Part shown: in pieces, positions 10,499-18,765 of the stretch
Numbering within the stretch: position 1 is the first letter of the stretch
Layout: each line of letters starts with the position of its first letter
Source of the DNA: Streptococcus mitis SK597
GTDB lineage: Bacteria > Bacillota > Bacilli > Lactobacillales > Streptococcaceae
Assembly: GCF_000148545.1 (NCBI RefSeq)
Contig: NZ_AEDV01000016.1
Span: 1 to 47,789 of the forward strand
DNA length: 47,789 nt
Direction of reading: 5' to 3'
The notes under the pieces: generated by a model
Told to the model about the DNA's origin: nothing
What the model saw: only the letters and a program-made list of their open reading frames with translations
Databases searched by the model: none
Position numbers and translations under genes: made by a program

Positions 10499-11113
10499 TT
10501 AAAATGTTCCGATACGGGTGATTGGCCAGAAGCGGAATTTAGCTTCCCCTGTGATATCTTTTGCTTTGAAGGTACCTACATGGCGGCTGTCACTCGAAAC
10601 CAAGCGGTCATCTCCGAGGAGAAGGTATTCTCCTTCTGGAACAGTAAAGCTAAAGTTGGTGTTATAGTTGACATCAACTGTGAAGGCTTGGGCTTTTTGA
10701 GCAATACTTCTAAAGAAAGTTCCTTTATTTCCTTCAAATCCCTTGCCTGAGTAAGTGCTTTGGAGTTTGTCATCCTTGAAACGTTTGATGTAGTCAGCTA
10801 GGTAAGGTTCATCTGTCTCTTTGTCATTGATGTAAAGTTTATCATTTTCGTAACGAATGGTGTCGCCAGGCATTCCGATGACACGTTTGACAATGTCCTT
10901 ATTGCCATCTTCCTCATGGGCAACCACGATATCAAAACGGTCAATAGGGAGGTGCTTAACAACAAAGAGGATTTCGCCATCCGCTAGGGTAGGATCCATG
11001 GAATGGCCTTCTACGCGGACATTACTCCAAAAAAAGATACGGCTCAAAGCTAGTAATGACAGAATCAGGAGGAATAATCCCCACTCTTTTAAGAAATTTT
11101 TAAATGAATTCAT
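10499..11113 (-). CDS. lepB: Signal peptidase I
   Basis: Membrane-bound serine/lysine protease that removes signal peptides from exported proteins. The 204-residue protein has one N-terminal membrane helix (about residues 11-28). The catalytic serine is in VEGHSMDPTL (Ser38) and the catalytic lysine is in DIVKRVIGMPGD (Lys76), followed by box E, LLLGDDRLVSSDSRHVG. It begins three bases after the stop of rnhC and is probably cotranscribed with it. Its likely substrates include the two choline-binding proteins encoded further right. Confidence 0.95.
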   Translation of the reverse strand: MNSFKNFLKEWGLFLLILSLLALSRIFFWSNVRVEGHSMDPTLADGEILFVVKHLPIDRFDIVVAHEEDGNKDIVKRVIGMPGDTIRYENDKLYINDKETDEPYLADYIKRFKDDKLQSTYSGKGFEGNKGTFFRSIAQKAQAFTVDVNYNTNFSFTVPEGEYLLLGDDRLVSSDSRHVGTFKAKDITGEAKFRFWPITRIGTF

Positions 11114-11116
11114 AAC

Positions 11117-11998
11117 TTACCTTTCTAAGCGTTTTTTCGCTTTTTCAGTATTTTTAAAGTGCAGTTTGGCGCAGAAGTTAAGTCCCTGCATACCATAGGC
11201 TTGCAAAATCTGGCTAGCCACCTTGTCAGAAGCCGTTCCAGCTCCACTTGGAAGTTGATAGCCCAGTTCTCGTCCCAGATTTTCTAGATTTTCCAGAAAG
11301 AGATCACGCGCAATGACAGAAGAAACTGCGACAGCCAAGTATTTGCCCTCAGCCTTTTCTTCCAAGCTGATAGGATTGCTGAAATGATTGGCCTCTTGTG
11401 CCAAGTACTTGTCATAATTTTTAGCACTGGTAAAGGCATCAATCACAATTTTCTCGGGCTGGATGCCTTTTTGAAGAAGGAGATAGATAGCCTGATTATG
11501 GAGGGCTACCTTAACCGAAACAGCGTTGTAGCGGTCTCCGATGACCTCGTTGTACTTGCTTGGTGAGAGAAGCAGTGTCTGGTGCTGGATTTTTTCTTTG
11601 AGGATAGGGGCAATCTGACGAATCTTTTGGTCGGTCAGAGTTTTAGAATCCCCCACACCGAGTTTTCGCAAGAAGGCATGCTGGTCAGGTGTGACAAAGG
11701 AAGCCACAACTGCAAGTCCACCAAAGTAGGAACCATTTCCAACCTCATCTGTCCCAATTAAAGGAAGATTTTGTACGCTGGTTTGCTCTACAGCTTGATA
11801 GCCAAAGAAATGAGCGTATTTCTCAGCCCCTTCACCCTGAAGCAAGACCTTTCCAGAAGTATAGATAGAAACCGTTGCCTGAGGTAGTCGCAAAAAGTAG
11901 CGTATATAGGGATTCTTACTGGGAGCCAGACTGGTTTGATAGTGTTCAAGAAAAGCCTGAATCTCCTTTTCGCTTGGTGTGAGTGTTATACTTGCCAT
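11117..11998 (-). CDS. rnhC: Ribonuclease HIII
   Basis: Cleaves RNA in RNA-DNA hybrids. The 293-residue protein has the N-terminal TBP-like extension of the HIII subtype (about 90 residues), then the catalytic domain opening with [16 protein letters not shown], whose Asp and Glu bind metal. Further carboxylates lie in KIVIDAFT and the [21 protein letters not shown] region. The ATG at 11998 follows a promoter on the minus strand that diverges from the zapA promoter. It forms an operon with lepB. Confidence 0.94.
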   Translation of the reverse strand: MASITLTPSEKEIQAFLEHYQTSLAPSKNPYIRYFLRLPQATVSIYTSGKVLLQGEGAEKYAHFFGYQAVEQTSVQNLPLIGTDEVGNGSYFGGLAVVASFVTPDQHAFLRKLGVGDSKTLTDQKIRQIAPILKEKIQHQTLLLSPSKYNEVIGDRYNAVSVKVALHNQAIYLLLQKGIQPEKIVIDAFTSAKNYDKYLAQEANHFSNPISLEEKAEGKYLAVAVSSVIARDLFLENLENLGRELGYQLPSGAGTASDKVASQILQAYGMQGLNFCAKLHFKNTEKAKKRLER

Positions 11999-12005
11999 AG
12001 TTTCT

Positions 12006-12067
12006 ATTGTACCATAAAAGCAGGCAAATTTGTAAAAACTGACAAAGTTAGCGAATTTTGGTATAAT
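12006..12067. promoter_or_regulatory. Divergent promoter region for rnhC-lepB and zapA-cvpA
   Basis: On the plus strand, CTGACA (12039-12044) and TATAAT (12062-12067) are 17 bases apart, with TG one base before the -10, and drive zapA. On the minus strand, TACAAT (complement of 12006-12011) preceded by TGG lies just before the rnhC ATG, with a TTTACA about 19 bases upstream. The plus-strand promoter is the clearer of the two. Confidence 0.7.
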
Positions 12068-12084
12068 ATCGTGAGGTGAATTTT

Positions 12085-12387
12085 ATGGCAAATCTAAATC
12101 GATTCAAATTTACATTCGGGAAAAAATCATTAACCTTGACAAGCGAGCATGATAACCTTTTTATGGAGGAAATCGCCAAGGTTGCGACAGAAAAATACCA
12201 AGCAATTAAAGAACAAATGCCTAGTGCAGATGATGAAACCATCGCTCTTTTGTTGGCAGTCAACTGTTTATCAACTCAGCTCAGCCGTGAGATTGAATTT
12301 GATGATAAGGAGCAAGAATTAGAAGAACTCCGTCACAAGCTTGTGACTTGCAAGCAAGAACAGAGCAAGATTGAGGATTCCTTATGA
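12085..12387 (+). CDS. zapA: ZapA-like cell division protein
   Basis: A 100-residue protein resembling ZapA, a small FtsZ-ring stabiliser. It has an N-terminal beta region (NRFKFTFGKKSLTLTS), a helical middle and a C-terminal coiled coil rich in E, K and Q (about residues 70-97). The ATG at 12085 has a GAGGTGAA site before it; a GTG at 12076 is less likely because it overlaps that site. The gene overlaps the next one by four bases. Assignment is by length, shape and the common zapA-cvpA pairing in Firmicutes. Confidence 0.75.
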   Translation: MANLNRFKFTFGKKSLTLTSEHDNLFMEEIAKVATEKYQAIKEQMPSADDETIALLLAVNCLSTQLSREIEFDDKEQELEELRHKLVTCKQEQSKIEDSL

Positions 12388-12932
12388 TTTCACTCTTTCT
12401 TCTATTGGTCTTGGCTTGGGGATTTTATATCGGCTATCGGAGAGGACTGCTCTTACAGGTTTATTACCTGATTTCAGCACTGGCATCGGCTTTTGTGGCT
12501 GGCCAGTTTTACAAGGGGCTTGGAGAGCAATTTCATTTGTTGGTCCCTTATGCAAATCCACAGGAAGGTCAGGGGACTTTCTTTTTCCCATCGGATCAAC
12601 TCTTTCAGTTAGATAAGGTCTTTTATGCAGGTATCGGCTACTTGCTTGTATTTGGGATTGTCTATAGCATTGGTCGTTTACTTGGTCTTTTGTTACACTT
12701 GATTCCTAGTAAAAAACTGGGAGGTAAGTTGTTCCAAGTTTCAGCAGGGATCTTGTCCATGTTGGTGACCTTATTTGTCTTGCAAATGGCCTTGACCATC
12801 TTGGCGACCATTCCCATGGCGGCTATACAAAATCCTCTTGAAAAGAGTATCGTCGCAAAACACATCATCCAGAGCATACCAGTAACAACTAGTTGGCTCA
12901 AACAAATCTGGGTGACAAATTTAATCGGATAA
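12384..12932 (+). CDS. CvpA family membrane protein
   Basis: The 182-residue protein has four predicted membrane helices (about residues 2-20, 26-46, 80-105, 120-145) and the CvpA-type start: a hydrophobic helix followed by GYRRGLLLQVYYL. CvpA proteins were named for colicin V production; their general role in cell-surface processes is not settled. The gene is translationally coupled to zapA and stands just upstream of mutS2, a neighbourhood conserved in many Firmicutes. Confidence 0.82.
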   Translation: MISLFLLLVLAWGFYIGYRRGLLLQVYYLISALASAFVAGQFYKGLGEQFHLLVPYANPQEGQGTFFFPSDQLFQLDKVFYAGIGYLLVFGIVYSIGRLLGLLLHLIPSKKLGGKLFQVSAGILSMLVTLFVLQMALTILATIPMAAIQNPLEKSIVAKHIIQSIPVTTSWLKQIWVTNLIG

Positions 12933-12964
12933 AAAGGGCAGGAGTTTTCCTAGCCCTTTGTTTA
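12931..12964 (+). terminator. Terminator of the zapA-cvpA operon
   Basis: AAAGGGC (12933-12939) pairs with GCCCTTT (12953-12959), followed by GTTTAC. It begins right at the end of the cvpA-like gene. Confidence 0.7.
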
Positions 12965-12998
12965 CAGATTTGACTGAATGTAAAAAGTTACTACACCT

Positions 12999-13105
12999 AA
13001 TACTCAATGAAAATCAAAGAGCAAACTAGGAAGCTAGCCGCAGGCTGTACTTGAGTACGGTAAGGCGACGCTGACGTGGTTTGAATTTGATTTTCGAAGA
13101 GTATA
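12999..13105 (-). repeat. BOX element, boxA-boxC form without boxB
   Basis: Read on the minus strand it starts TATACTCTTCGAAAATC and ends TTTCATTGAGTATTA. The boxA part carries an AAATTCAAACC variant shared with the copy at 37549-37655, and boxA and boxC are linked by GTACTCAAGTAC. It lies in the leader of mutS2, 26 bases before the ATG. Confidence 0.86.
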
Positions 13106-13130
13106 GACATTCAAAGACAAGGAAATAACG

Positions 13131-15467
13131 ATGAACAAGAAAATATTAGAAACGTTAGAGTTCAATAAGGTCAAGGCCTTGTTTGAACCCCATTTGTTGA
13201 CCGAGCAGGGCTTGGAGCAATTGAGACAGCTAGCTCCGACTGCCAAAGCAGATAAAATTAAACAGGCTTTTGCTGAGATGAAGGAAATGCAGGCTCTTTT
13301 TGTTGAGCAACCGCATTTTACCATTCTTGCAACCAAGGAAATCGCAGGAGTCTGCAAGCGATTGGAGATGGGCGCAGACCTCAATATTGAGGAGTTTATA
13401 CTCTTGAAGCGCGTGCTTCTGTCTAGCCGAGAATTGCAAAGTTTTTATGCCAATCTGGAAAATGTCAGTTTGGAAGAATTAGCCCTCTGGTTTGAGAAAT
13501 TACATGATTTTCCGCAATTACAAGGAAATCTCCAAGCCTTTAATGATGCAGGTTTCATTGAAAATTTTGCCAGTGAAGAATTGGCACGAATCCGCAGAAA
13601 AATCCATGATAGCGAGAGTCAGGTACGCGATGTTTTACAGGACCTGCTCAAGCAAAAAGCGCAGATGTTGACAGAAGGTATTGTTGCCAGCAGAAATGGT
13701 CGTCAGGTTTTACCAGTCAAAAACACCTATCGCAATAAGATTGCAGGTGTCGTTCATGATATTTCTGCTAGTGGAAACACCGTCTATATCGAACCCCGTG
13801 AGGTGGTCAAACTGAGCGAAGATATTGCTAGTCTGCGAGCAGATGAGCGCTATGAAATGCTTCGTATTCTCCAAGAAATCTCGGAGCGTGTCCGCCCTCA
13901 TGCGGCTGAGATTGCTAATGACGCTTGGATTATCGGCCATCTGGACTTGATTCGTGCCAAGGTCCGCTTTATCCAAGAAAGGCAAGCAGTCGTTCCTAAG
14001 CTGTCAGAAAATCAAGAGATTCAACTGCTACATGTCTGCCATCCTTTGGTCAAAAATGCCGTCGCAAATGATGTCCATTTTGGCCAGGATTTAACAGCTA
14101 TTGTCATCACAGGTCCCAACACTGGTGGTAAGACCATCATGCTTAAAACTCTGGGCTTGACGCAGGTTATGGCCCAGTCAGGATTACCGATTTTGGCAGA
14201 TAAGGGAAGCCGTGTGGGTATTTTTGAAGAAATCTTTGCTGATATTGGCGATGAGCAGTCTATTGAGCAGAGTTTGTCTACCTTCTCTAGCCACATGACC
14301 AACATCGTGGATATTCTTGGCAAGGTCAATCAACATTCCCTCTTACTCTTGGATGAGTTGGGTGCTGGTACAGACCCTCAAGAGGGAGCTGCCCTTGCCA
14401 TGGCTATTCTGGAGGACCTTCGCCTGCGTCAAGTCAAGACCATGGCGACTACCCACTATCCCGAACTCAAGGTCTATGGTATCGAGACAGCCTTTGTGCA
14501 AAATGCCAGCATGGAGTTTGATACTGCAACTCTTCGCCCGACCTATCGCTTTATGCAGGGTGTGCCTGGCCGAAGCAATGCCTTCGAAATTGCCAAACGT
14601 CTAGGCCTATCTGAAGTCATCGTAGGGGATGCCAGTCAGCAGGTCGATCAAGACAATGATGTCAATCGTATCATTGAGCAACTAGAAGAGCAGACGCTAG
14701 AGAGTCGTAAACGCTTGGACAATATCCGCGAGGTGGAGCAAGAAAATCTCAAGATGAACCGTGCTCTCAAAAAGCTCTACAACGAACTCAATCGTGAAAA
14801 GGAAACCGAGCTTAATAAGGCGCGTGAACAAGCTAGTGAGATTGTGGACATGGCCCTCAGTGAAAGTGACCAGATTCTCAAAAATCTCCACAGTAAATCC
14901 CAACTCAAACCCCATGAAATCATTGAAGCCAAGGCCAAACTGAAAAAATTGGCACCTGAAAAAGTGGACTTGTCTAAAAATAAGGTCCTTCAAAAGGCTA
15001 AGAAAAAACGAGCTCCAAAGGTGGGAGATGATATCGTGGTTCTCAGTTATGGACAGCGTGGTACCTTGATCAGTCAACTCAAAGATGGCCGCTGGGAAGC
15101 CCAAGTCGGCTTGATTAAGATGACCTTGGAAGAAAAAGAGTTTGACCTTGTTCAAGCCCAGCAAGAAAAGCAAGTCAAGAAGAAACAGGTCAATGTTGTG
15201 AAACGAACTTCTGGTCGTGGTCCACAAGCCAGACTGGACCTTCGAGGCAAACGTTACGAAGAAGCCATGAATGAGCTAGATGCCTTTATCGACCAAGCTT
15301 TGCTTAACAATATGGCTCAAGTTGATATCATCCATGGTATCGGAACAGGTGTTATCCGTGAAGGTGTCACCAAATACCTACAAAGAAACAAGCATGTCAA
15401 GAGTTTCGGCTATGCCCCACAAAATGCTGGAGGCAGTGGAGCGACTATTGTGACCTTTAGAGGATAA
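13131..15467 (+). CDS. mutS2: MutS2 (endonuclease/ATPase of the MutS superfamily)
   Basis: The 778-residue protein lacks the mismatch-recognition domain of MutS1. It has the MutS core, then the ATPase with Walker A GPNTGGKT (about residues 328-335), Walker [20 protein letters not shown] and a TTHYPELK H-loop. A charged coiled coil follows (about 510-620), then a C-terminal Smr nuclease domain with [11 protein letters not shown] and [14 protein letters not shown]. Relatives suppress homologous recombination and/or rescue collided ribosomes. A BOX element lies between the preceding terminator and the gene, so its promoter must be inside or close to that repeat. Confidence 0.95.
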   Translation: MNKKILETLEFNKVKALFEPHLLTEQGLEQLRQLAPTAKADKIKQAFAEMKEMQALFVEQPHFTILATKEIAGVCKRLEMGADLNIEEFILLKRVLLSSRELQSFYANLENVSLEELALWFEKLHDFPQLQGNLQAFNDAGFIENFASEELARIRRKIHDSESQVRDVLQDLLKQKAQMLTEGIVASRNGRQVLPVKNTYRNKIAGVVHDISASGNTVYIEPREVVKLSEDIASLRADERYEMLRILQEISERVRPHAAEIANDAWIIGHLDLIRAKVRFIQERQAVVPKLSENQEIQLLHVCHPLVKNAVANDVHFGQDLTAIVITGPNTGGKTIMLKTLGLTQVMAQSGLPILADKGSRVGIFEEIFADIGDEQSIEQSLSTFSSHMTNIVDILGKVNQHSLLLLDELGAGTDPQEGAALAMAILEDLRLRQVKTMATTHYPELKVYGIETAFVQNASMEFDTATLRPTYRFMQGVPGRSNAFEIAKRLGLSEVIVGDASQQVDQDNDVNRIIEQLEEQTLESRKRLDNIREVEQENLKMNRALKKLYNELNREKETELNKAREQASEIVDMALSESDQILKNLHSKSQLKPHEIIEAKAKLKKLAPEKVDLSKNKVLQKAKKKRAPKVGDDIVVLSYGQRGTLISQLKDGRWEAQVGLIKMTLEEKEFDLVQAQQEKQVKKKQVNVVKRTSGRGPQARLDLRGKRYEEAMNELDAFIDQALLNNMAQVDIIHGIGTGVIREGVTKYLQRNKHVKSFGYAPQNAGGSGATIVTFRG

Positions 15468-15470
15468 GAA

Positions 15471-15506
15471 AAGCCTGAGGAAATACAAGATTCCTCAAGC
15501 TTTTTT
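15471..15506 (+). terminator. Terminator of mutS2
   Basis: AAGCCTGAGGAA (15471-15482) pairs with TTCCTCAAGCTT (15491-15502) apart from one mismatch, and is followed by T's. It also lies just beyond the stop of the converging Rgg-like gene. Confidence 0.85.
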
Positions 15507-15516
15507 GATTTCTAGA

Positions 15517-16446
15517 CTAGATGTCTAAAGGTTGCCCTGTGTGATTGAGCTGTGTGACAGTAACAAAGAAATCCTCTCTCATTCGTGTCAAAAGTTGATT
15601 TGGATAAATTTTTTCAAAGTTATCGAGACTAGCAAAAATGTGTTTAGCAAGTTCTAGACCTCTGACATCATCTTGTCGGAGAAAATTATTAGCCCGTTCC
15701 ATGGAAAGATTAATCATTTCTGTCATCTTGGTACTCAGTAGAGGGAAAGTATTAATCACTTCCAGAGTCTTCACCGCTAAATTCTCAGCCTTATCATAGT
15801 AGCCATTGACAGAGTAATGTTTGATAGCAGTTCTTAAGCAGGCAATATAGTAGTCAGCAGTACGGATTGAATGGTATTCAGTCTGTTTTTTTAGAGTGTC
15901 TAATAAGTGGTAGAGCCTGTAATCTAAAAATTCGATTGAAAAGTGAGGCAGGATAGATGAAAAGATATTAACCTCAATTTTATTCCAATCGTCCAATTCA
16001 CTCAGATAGTTCTTGATATATTCTAATTCTTGATAATCTTTTGGAGTCAGAAAAGAATCGCCGATGATGTTTGCGATAGCAAATTTATTGACTACACGAT
16101 TGGCAATCACATAGTGTTCAGCGATCCCAGGATTTTCCATGGGTTGATTAATCAAACTAATAATCTTTTTAAATTCACGCTTATAGGCCAAATCAGCAAC
16201 TTGAGCCTGTAATTTATGAAATTCAGTTGGAAACATCTGCGTTTTGAGACTATCAAAGGTCTCTTTATCAATTCCAATATTAGATAGAATCTCTTCAAAT
16301 TTTTGAATGGTTATTCGAGATTTCCCTTGTTCAAACTGACGTAAAAAGTGAGGAGTCACCGTTGTACCAGCAGCTTCCTTCTGAGTAAACCCTCTTTCCT
16401 CACGAATAGCCTTATAGACTAATCCATAAACACTTTCATCTTGCAT
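15517..16446 (-). CDS. Rgg/GadR/MutR-like transcriptional regulator
   Basis: Start chosen at the ATG at 16446 (309 residues), which has a GAGGAGAT site; an in-frame start 15 bases upstream is poorer. The N-terminal HTH_XRE domain (about residues 6-60) contains GFTQKEAAGTTVTPHFLRQFEQGKSRIT. The remaining 240 residues are helical and of the peptide-sensing TPR-like type seen in Rgg proteins. Rgg regulators often control a gene beside them, and this one is divergent from the choline-binding protein genes. I found no small hydrophobic peptide gene next to it. Its target and inducer are unknown. Confidence 0.82.
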   Translation of the reverse strand: MQDESVYGLVYKAIREERGFTQKEAAGTTVTPHFLRQFEQGKSRITIQKFEEILSNIGIDKETFDSLKTQMFPTEFHKLQAQVADLAYKREFKKIISLINQPMENPGIAEHYVIANRVVNKFAIANIIGDSFLTPKDYQELEYIKNYLSELDDWNKIEVNIFSSILPHFSIEFLDYRLYHLLDTLKKQTEYHSIRTADYYIACLRTAIKHYSVNGYYDKAENLAVKTLEVINTFPLLSTKMTEMINLSMERANNFLRQDDVRGLELAKHIFASLDNFEKIYPNQLLTRMREDFFVTVTQLNHTGQPLDI

Positions 16447-16473
16447 CCTAAATCTCCTCAAGTCCTTTTTTCC

Positions 16474-16479
16474 ATTCTA
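16474..16479 (-). promoter_or_regulatory. Possible -10 element of the Rgg-like gene
   Basis: The complement reads TGATAGAAT, a possible extended -10 (TAGAAT), with TTAAAA 16 bases upstream. It lies 28 bases before the ATG at 16446. Weak evidence. Confidence 0.4.
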
Positions 16480-16519
16480 TCATAATTCTACCAGTTTTTA
16501 AGGGAATTTTTAGAAAAAA

Positions 16520-16622
16520 GTAAATATAGTTACGCGTTTCGGGGGGGGGGGGGGGGGTAATTGTTCAATAAAGGTAAATATAAATACGCTTTTCGTAAAT
16601 AAGGTAAATAGCATGCTATACT
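16520..16622 (+). promoter_or_regulatory. Regulatory region of the choline-binding protein genes with GTAAATA repeats
   Basis: GTAAATA occurs at 16520, 16574, 16595 and 16604. A longer near-repeat, GTAAATATA-xx-TACGC-x-TTTCG, occurs at 16520-16541 and 16574-16595. An extended -10, TGCTATACT (TATACT at 16617-16622), follows with no recognisable -35. The layout suggests an activator-dependent promoter, and the divergent Rgg-like protein is the obvious candidate. The A-rich ribosome binding site AAAGGAG precedes the ATG at 16660. Confidence 0.6.
16541..16557 (+). repeat. Homopolymeric tract of 17 G
   Basis: Seventeen consecutive G bases in an otherwise AT-rich intergenic region, between the Rgg-like gene and the first choline-binding protein gene, inside the repeat-containing regulatory region. 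Tracts this long change length by slipped-strand mispairing, so the copy number given may vary between cells or be misread. Confidence 0.95.
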
Positions 16623-16659
16623 GTAACCGTAAACAATAAAAATTTAAAGGAGATTTTTG

Positions 16660-17616
16660 ATGATGAAGTCAAAAACAGTTTTAGTAACCAGCCTAGCGGC
16701 TGCAACATTTGGTCTTGTCTCTCTTGTAGACACAGCAGGAGTTCTACCTTTTTCAGCACAAACGGTGCAGGCTGACACCCAGACGATTAATCCATCTGCA
16801 AAATACTATATTCTTGTTCCCAATGATTCAGAAGTATTTAAAGGATGGAAGGGAACTGCCAATCGTCCCATTATTTGGGCTACAAAAACTACTCCAGAAT
16901 TATCTTACTTCGAAGAATCCGATCGCAACTATATAGCTCTTGAGAATAAGTCTGGTGCCAATTACATAGAGTGGAAGGGAACTGTAGACGAGTTTAAAGA
17001 GGCTGTGAAGAAGCTGACTGGTAAAACAACAGCTGCTACAACTCCCAAAACGTCTAACCAATCAACAGCTGCTACAACTCCCAAAACGTCTAGTCAATCA
17101 ACAACTACTACAACTTCAAAAACGTCTGGTCAATCAACACCGAATCAAAGAGATGGATGGTCGGGTTTATCTTATTATCAAAATGGTAGTAAAGTTATCA
17201 GTAAGTGGATTTTCGATAAAAACTATAATTCCTACTTCTACCTAGATGCTTCAGGTAACTTTGTCCAAAATTCTTGGGTAGGAAACTATTACCTTAAATC
17301 AGGTGGTTACATGGCTAAGAGTGAGTGGATTTTTGATAAGAACTATGGTGCCTACTATTATCTAACGTCTGAGGGGAGCTATTCTTACAGTACTTGGGTT
17401 GGTGATTATTATGTTAAATCAAATGGTAAGATGGCTACAAAAGAGTGGATTTTTGATAAAAACTATGATTCATACTATTACTTAACATCAGAAGGAAGCT
17501 ATGCTCGTAACACATGGGTAGGTGACTACTATCTCAAATCAAATGGTAAGATGGCAGTCAACGAACGTACCCCAGATGGTTATCAAGTGGATGAATCAGG
17601 TAAGTGGGTTAAATAA
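16660..17616 (+). CDS. Choline-binding surface protein, first of a tandem pair
   Basis: A 318-residue secreted protein starting at the ATG at 16660 (ATG at 16663 is equally possible). The signal peptide ends near VQA-D (about residue 38). A unique domain of about 80 residues follows (YYILVPNDSEVFKGWKG...), then three 12-residue T/S/Q-rich units at 17029-17136. The C-terminal half consists of choline-binding repeats with the aromatic pattern W-x-FDKNY-xx-YYYLTSEGSY and W-x-GDYYLKSNGKMA. There is no LPXTG motif, so attachment should be through phosphocholine on teichoic acids. The unique domain is unrecognised, so its host or wall target is unknown. The promoter region contains the poly-G tract. 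Confidence 0.88.
   Translation: MMKSKTVLVTSLAAATFGLVSLVDTAGVLPFSAQTVQADTQTINPSAKYYILVPNDSEVFKGWKGTANRPIIWATKTTPELSYFEESDRNYIALENKSGANYIEWKGTVDEFKEAVKKLTGKTTAATTPKTSNQSTAATTPKTSSQSTTTTTSKTSGQSTPNQRDGWSGLSYYQNGSKVISKWIFDKNYNSYFYLDASGNFVQNSWVGNYYLKSGGYMAKSEWIFDKNYGAYYYLTSEGSYSYSTWVGDYYVKSNGKMATKEWIFDKNYDSYYYLTSEGSYARNTWVGDYYLKSNGKMAVNERTPDGYQVDESGKWVK
17029..17136 (+). repeat. Three 36-base coding repeats in the choline-binding protein linker
   Basis: Units at 17029-17064, 17065-17100 and 17101-17136 encode 12-residue T-x-x-T-T-x-K-T-S-x-Q-S blocks. The first two are almost identical in DNA, so recent expansion or contraction is likely. They form a flexible linker between the unique and choline-binding parts. 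Confidence 0.85.
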
Positions 17617-17642
17617 AAAACTATAAAATGGAGGAAAATAAC

Positions 17643-18704
17643 ATGAATAAAAAGAAATTATTAGTATGTGCTGTGGCACTTTCAACAGTTGGAGTAGTAT
17701 CAACAATCGACACAGCAGGAGTTCTCCCTTTTTCAGCACAAACAGTGCATGCGGATGACATCATTGCAGTTGGTAATGTTGATCACAAGGTCAATCTAAG
17801 TTTGGTTGGCTATGATAAAAATCGTGGCGTTTCTGTAACTTTTTCAACTGATAGTGTCAATCCTAATTTTGTTAATAATTGGAATAGTAAGCAAGATTAT
17901 ATTTTTGTAAGAACGAAACTGGTTAATGCTAAAACAAAAGAAGTTGTCGATGATGATACTGGAGCACAAGTTAGTTTAAGATCCTATGATTTAACAAAAA
18001 GTAGCAATGACTCTTATTTATATGATTCGATTCCTGACGGAGAATATAAATATGAAGCCTATGTGAGTGAATTTTATATCGATCCTCAAACTAAGCTTCG
18101 TCATCAATACAAAGGAGAATCTCCTGTCTTTAGTATTAAAGACGGTAAATTTGCTGGTCTAGTATCTTCAACACAATCAACTACAACACCAAAAGCATCT
18201 GAAACTCCAAAACCAGCCACTAGCTCTAACTCAGGTCAGACTGGTTGGTCAGGTTCTTCTTACTATAAAGCTGGTGTTAAAGTAGTCAATCAATGGATTT
18301 TTGATGTTCAGTACAATTCCTACTTCTACCTAGATGCTTCAGGTAACTTTGTTCAAAATGCTTGGTCAGGAAGTTATTACCTCAAATCAGGTGGCTACAT
18401 GGCTAAGAGCGAGTGGATTTATGACAATAACTATAAATCATACTATTACTTGACAGCAGAGGGTAGCTATGCGCGTAATGCTTGGGCTGGAAGTTACTAC
18501 CTCAAATCAGATGGTAAAATGGCTAAGAGTGAGTGGATCTATGATAGTAGCTACCAATCTTACTATTACCTAACGTCAGAAGGAAGCTATGCTCGTAACA
18601 CATGGGTAGGTGACTACTATCTCAAATCAAATGGTAAGATGGCAGTCAACGAACGTACCCCAGATGGCTACCAAGTAGATAGTTCAGGTAAGTGGGTTAA
18701 ATAA
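17643..18704 (+). CDS. Choline-binding surface protein, second of a tandem pair
   Basis: A 353-residue secreted protein starting at the ATG at 17643, seven bases after GGAGGA; an upstream in-frame ATG at 17628 overlaps that site. The signal peptide closely matches that of the preceding protein (shared TAGVLPFSAQTV). The unique domain (about residues 40-175) is different and beta-rich (VNLSLVGYDKN...VSVTFSTDS...YKYEAYVSEF), like an immunoglobulin-type fold, but I cannot name it. A short proline/threonine linker and choline-binding repeats follow. The last 92 bases of shared repeat DNA (18576-18667) are identical to 17488-17579. It is probably cotranscribed with its neighbour, only 26 bases away. 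Confidence 0.88.
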   Translation: MNKKKLLVCAVALSTVGVVSTIDTAGVLPFSAQTVHADDIIAVGNVDHKVNLSLVGYDKNRGVSVTFSTDSVNPNFVNNWNSKQDYIFVRTKLVNAKTKEVVDDDTGAQVSLRSYDLTKSSNDSYLYDSIPDGEYKYEAYVSEFYIDPQTKLRHQYKGESPVFSIKDGKFAGLVSSTQSTTTPKASETPKPATSSNSGQTGWSGSSYYKAGVKVVNQWIFDVQYNSYFYLDASGNFVQNAWSGSYYLKSGGYMAKSEWIYDNNYKSYYYLTAEGSYARNAWAGSYYLKSDGKMAKSEWIYDSSYQSYYYLTSEGSYARNTWVGDYYLKSNGKMAVNERTPDGYQVDSSGKWVK

Positions 18705-18765
18705 AATAAAAATAGTGAAAGGAATTAGCACAGGCTGGTTTCTTTCTCTTAGATAAGGGAGTAAT

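Noticed and set aside
14697-15227. Long minus-strand frame of 176 codons within mutS2
   Set aside because: Phe/Leu-rich shadow of the lysine- and glutamate-rich coiled-coil region of mutS2; no homology pattern and no ribosome binding site.
16447-16659. Small hydrophobic peptide (SHP) gene expected beside an Rgg regulator
   Set aside because: No start codon with ribosome site and a hydrophobic C-terminal peptide was found on either strand between the regulator and the surface protein gene.
17160-18700. CRISPR or other array, suggested by regularly spaced repeats
   Set aside because: The repeats are in frame and encode choline-binding modules; spacing and conservation follow the protein pattern.
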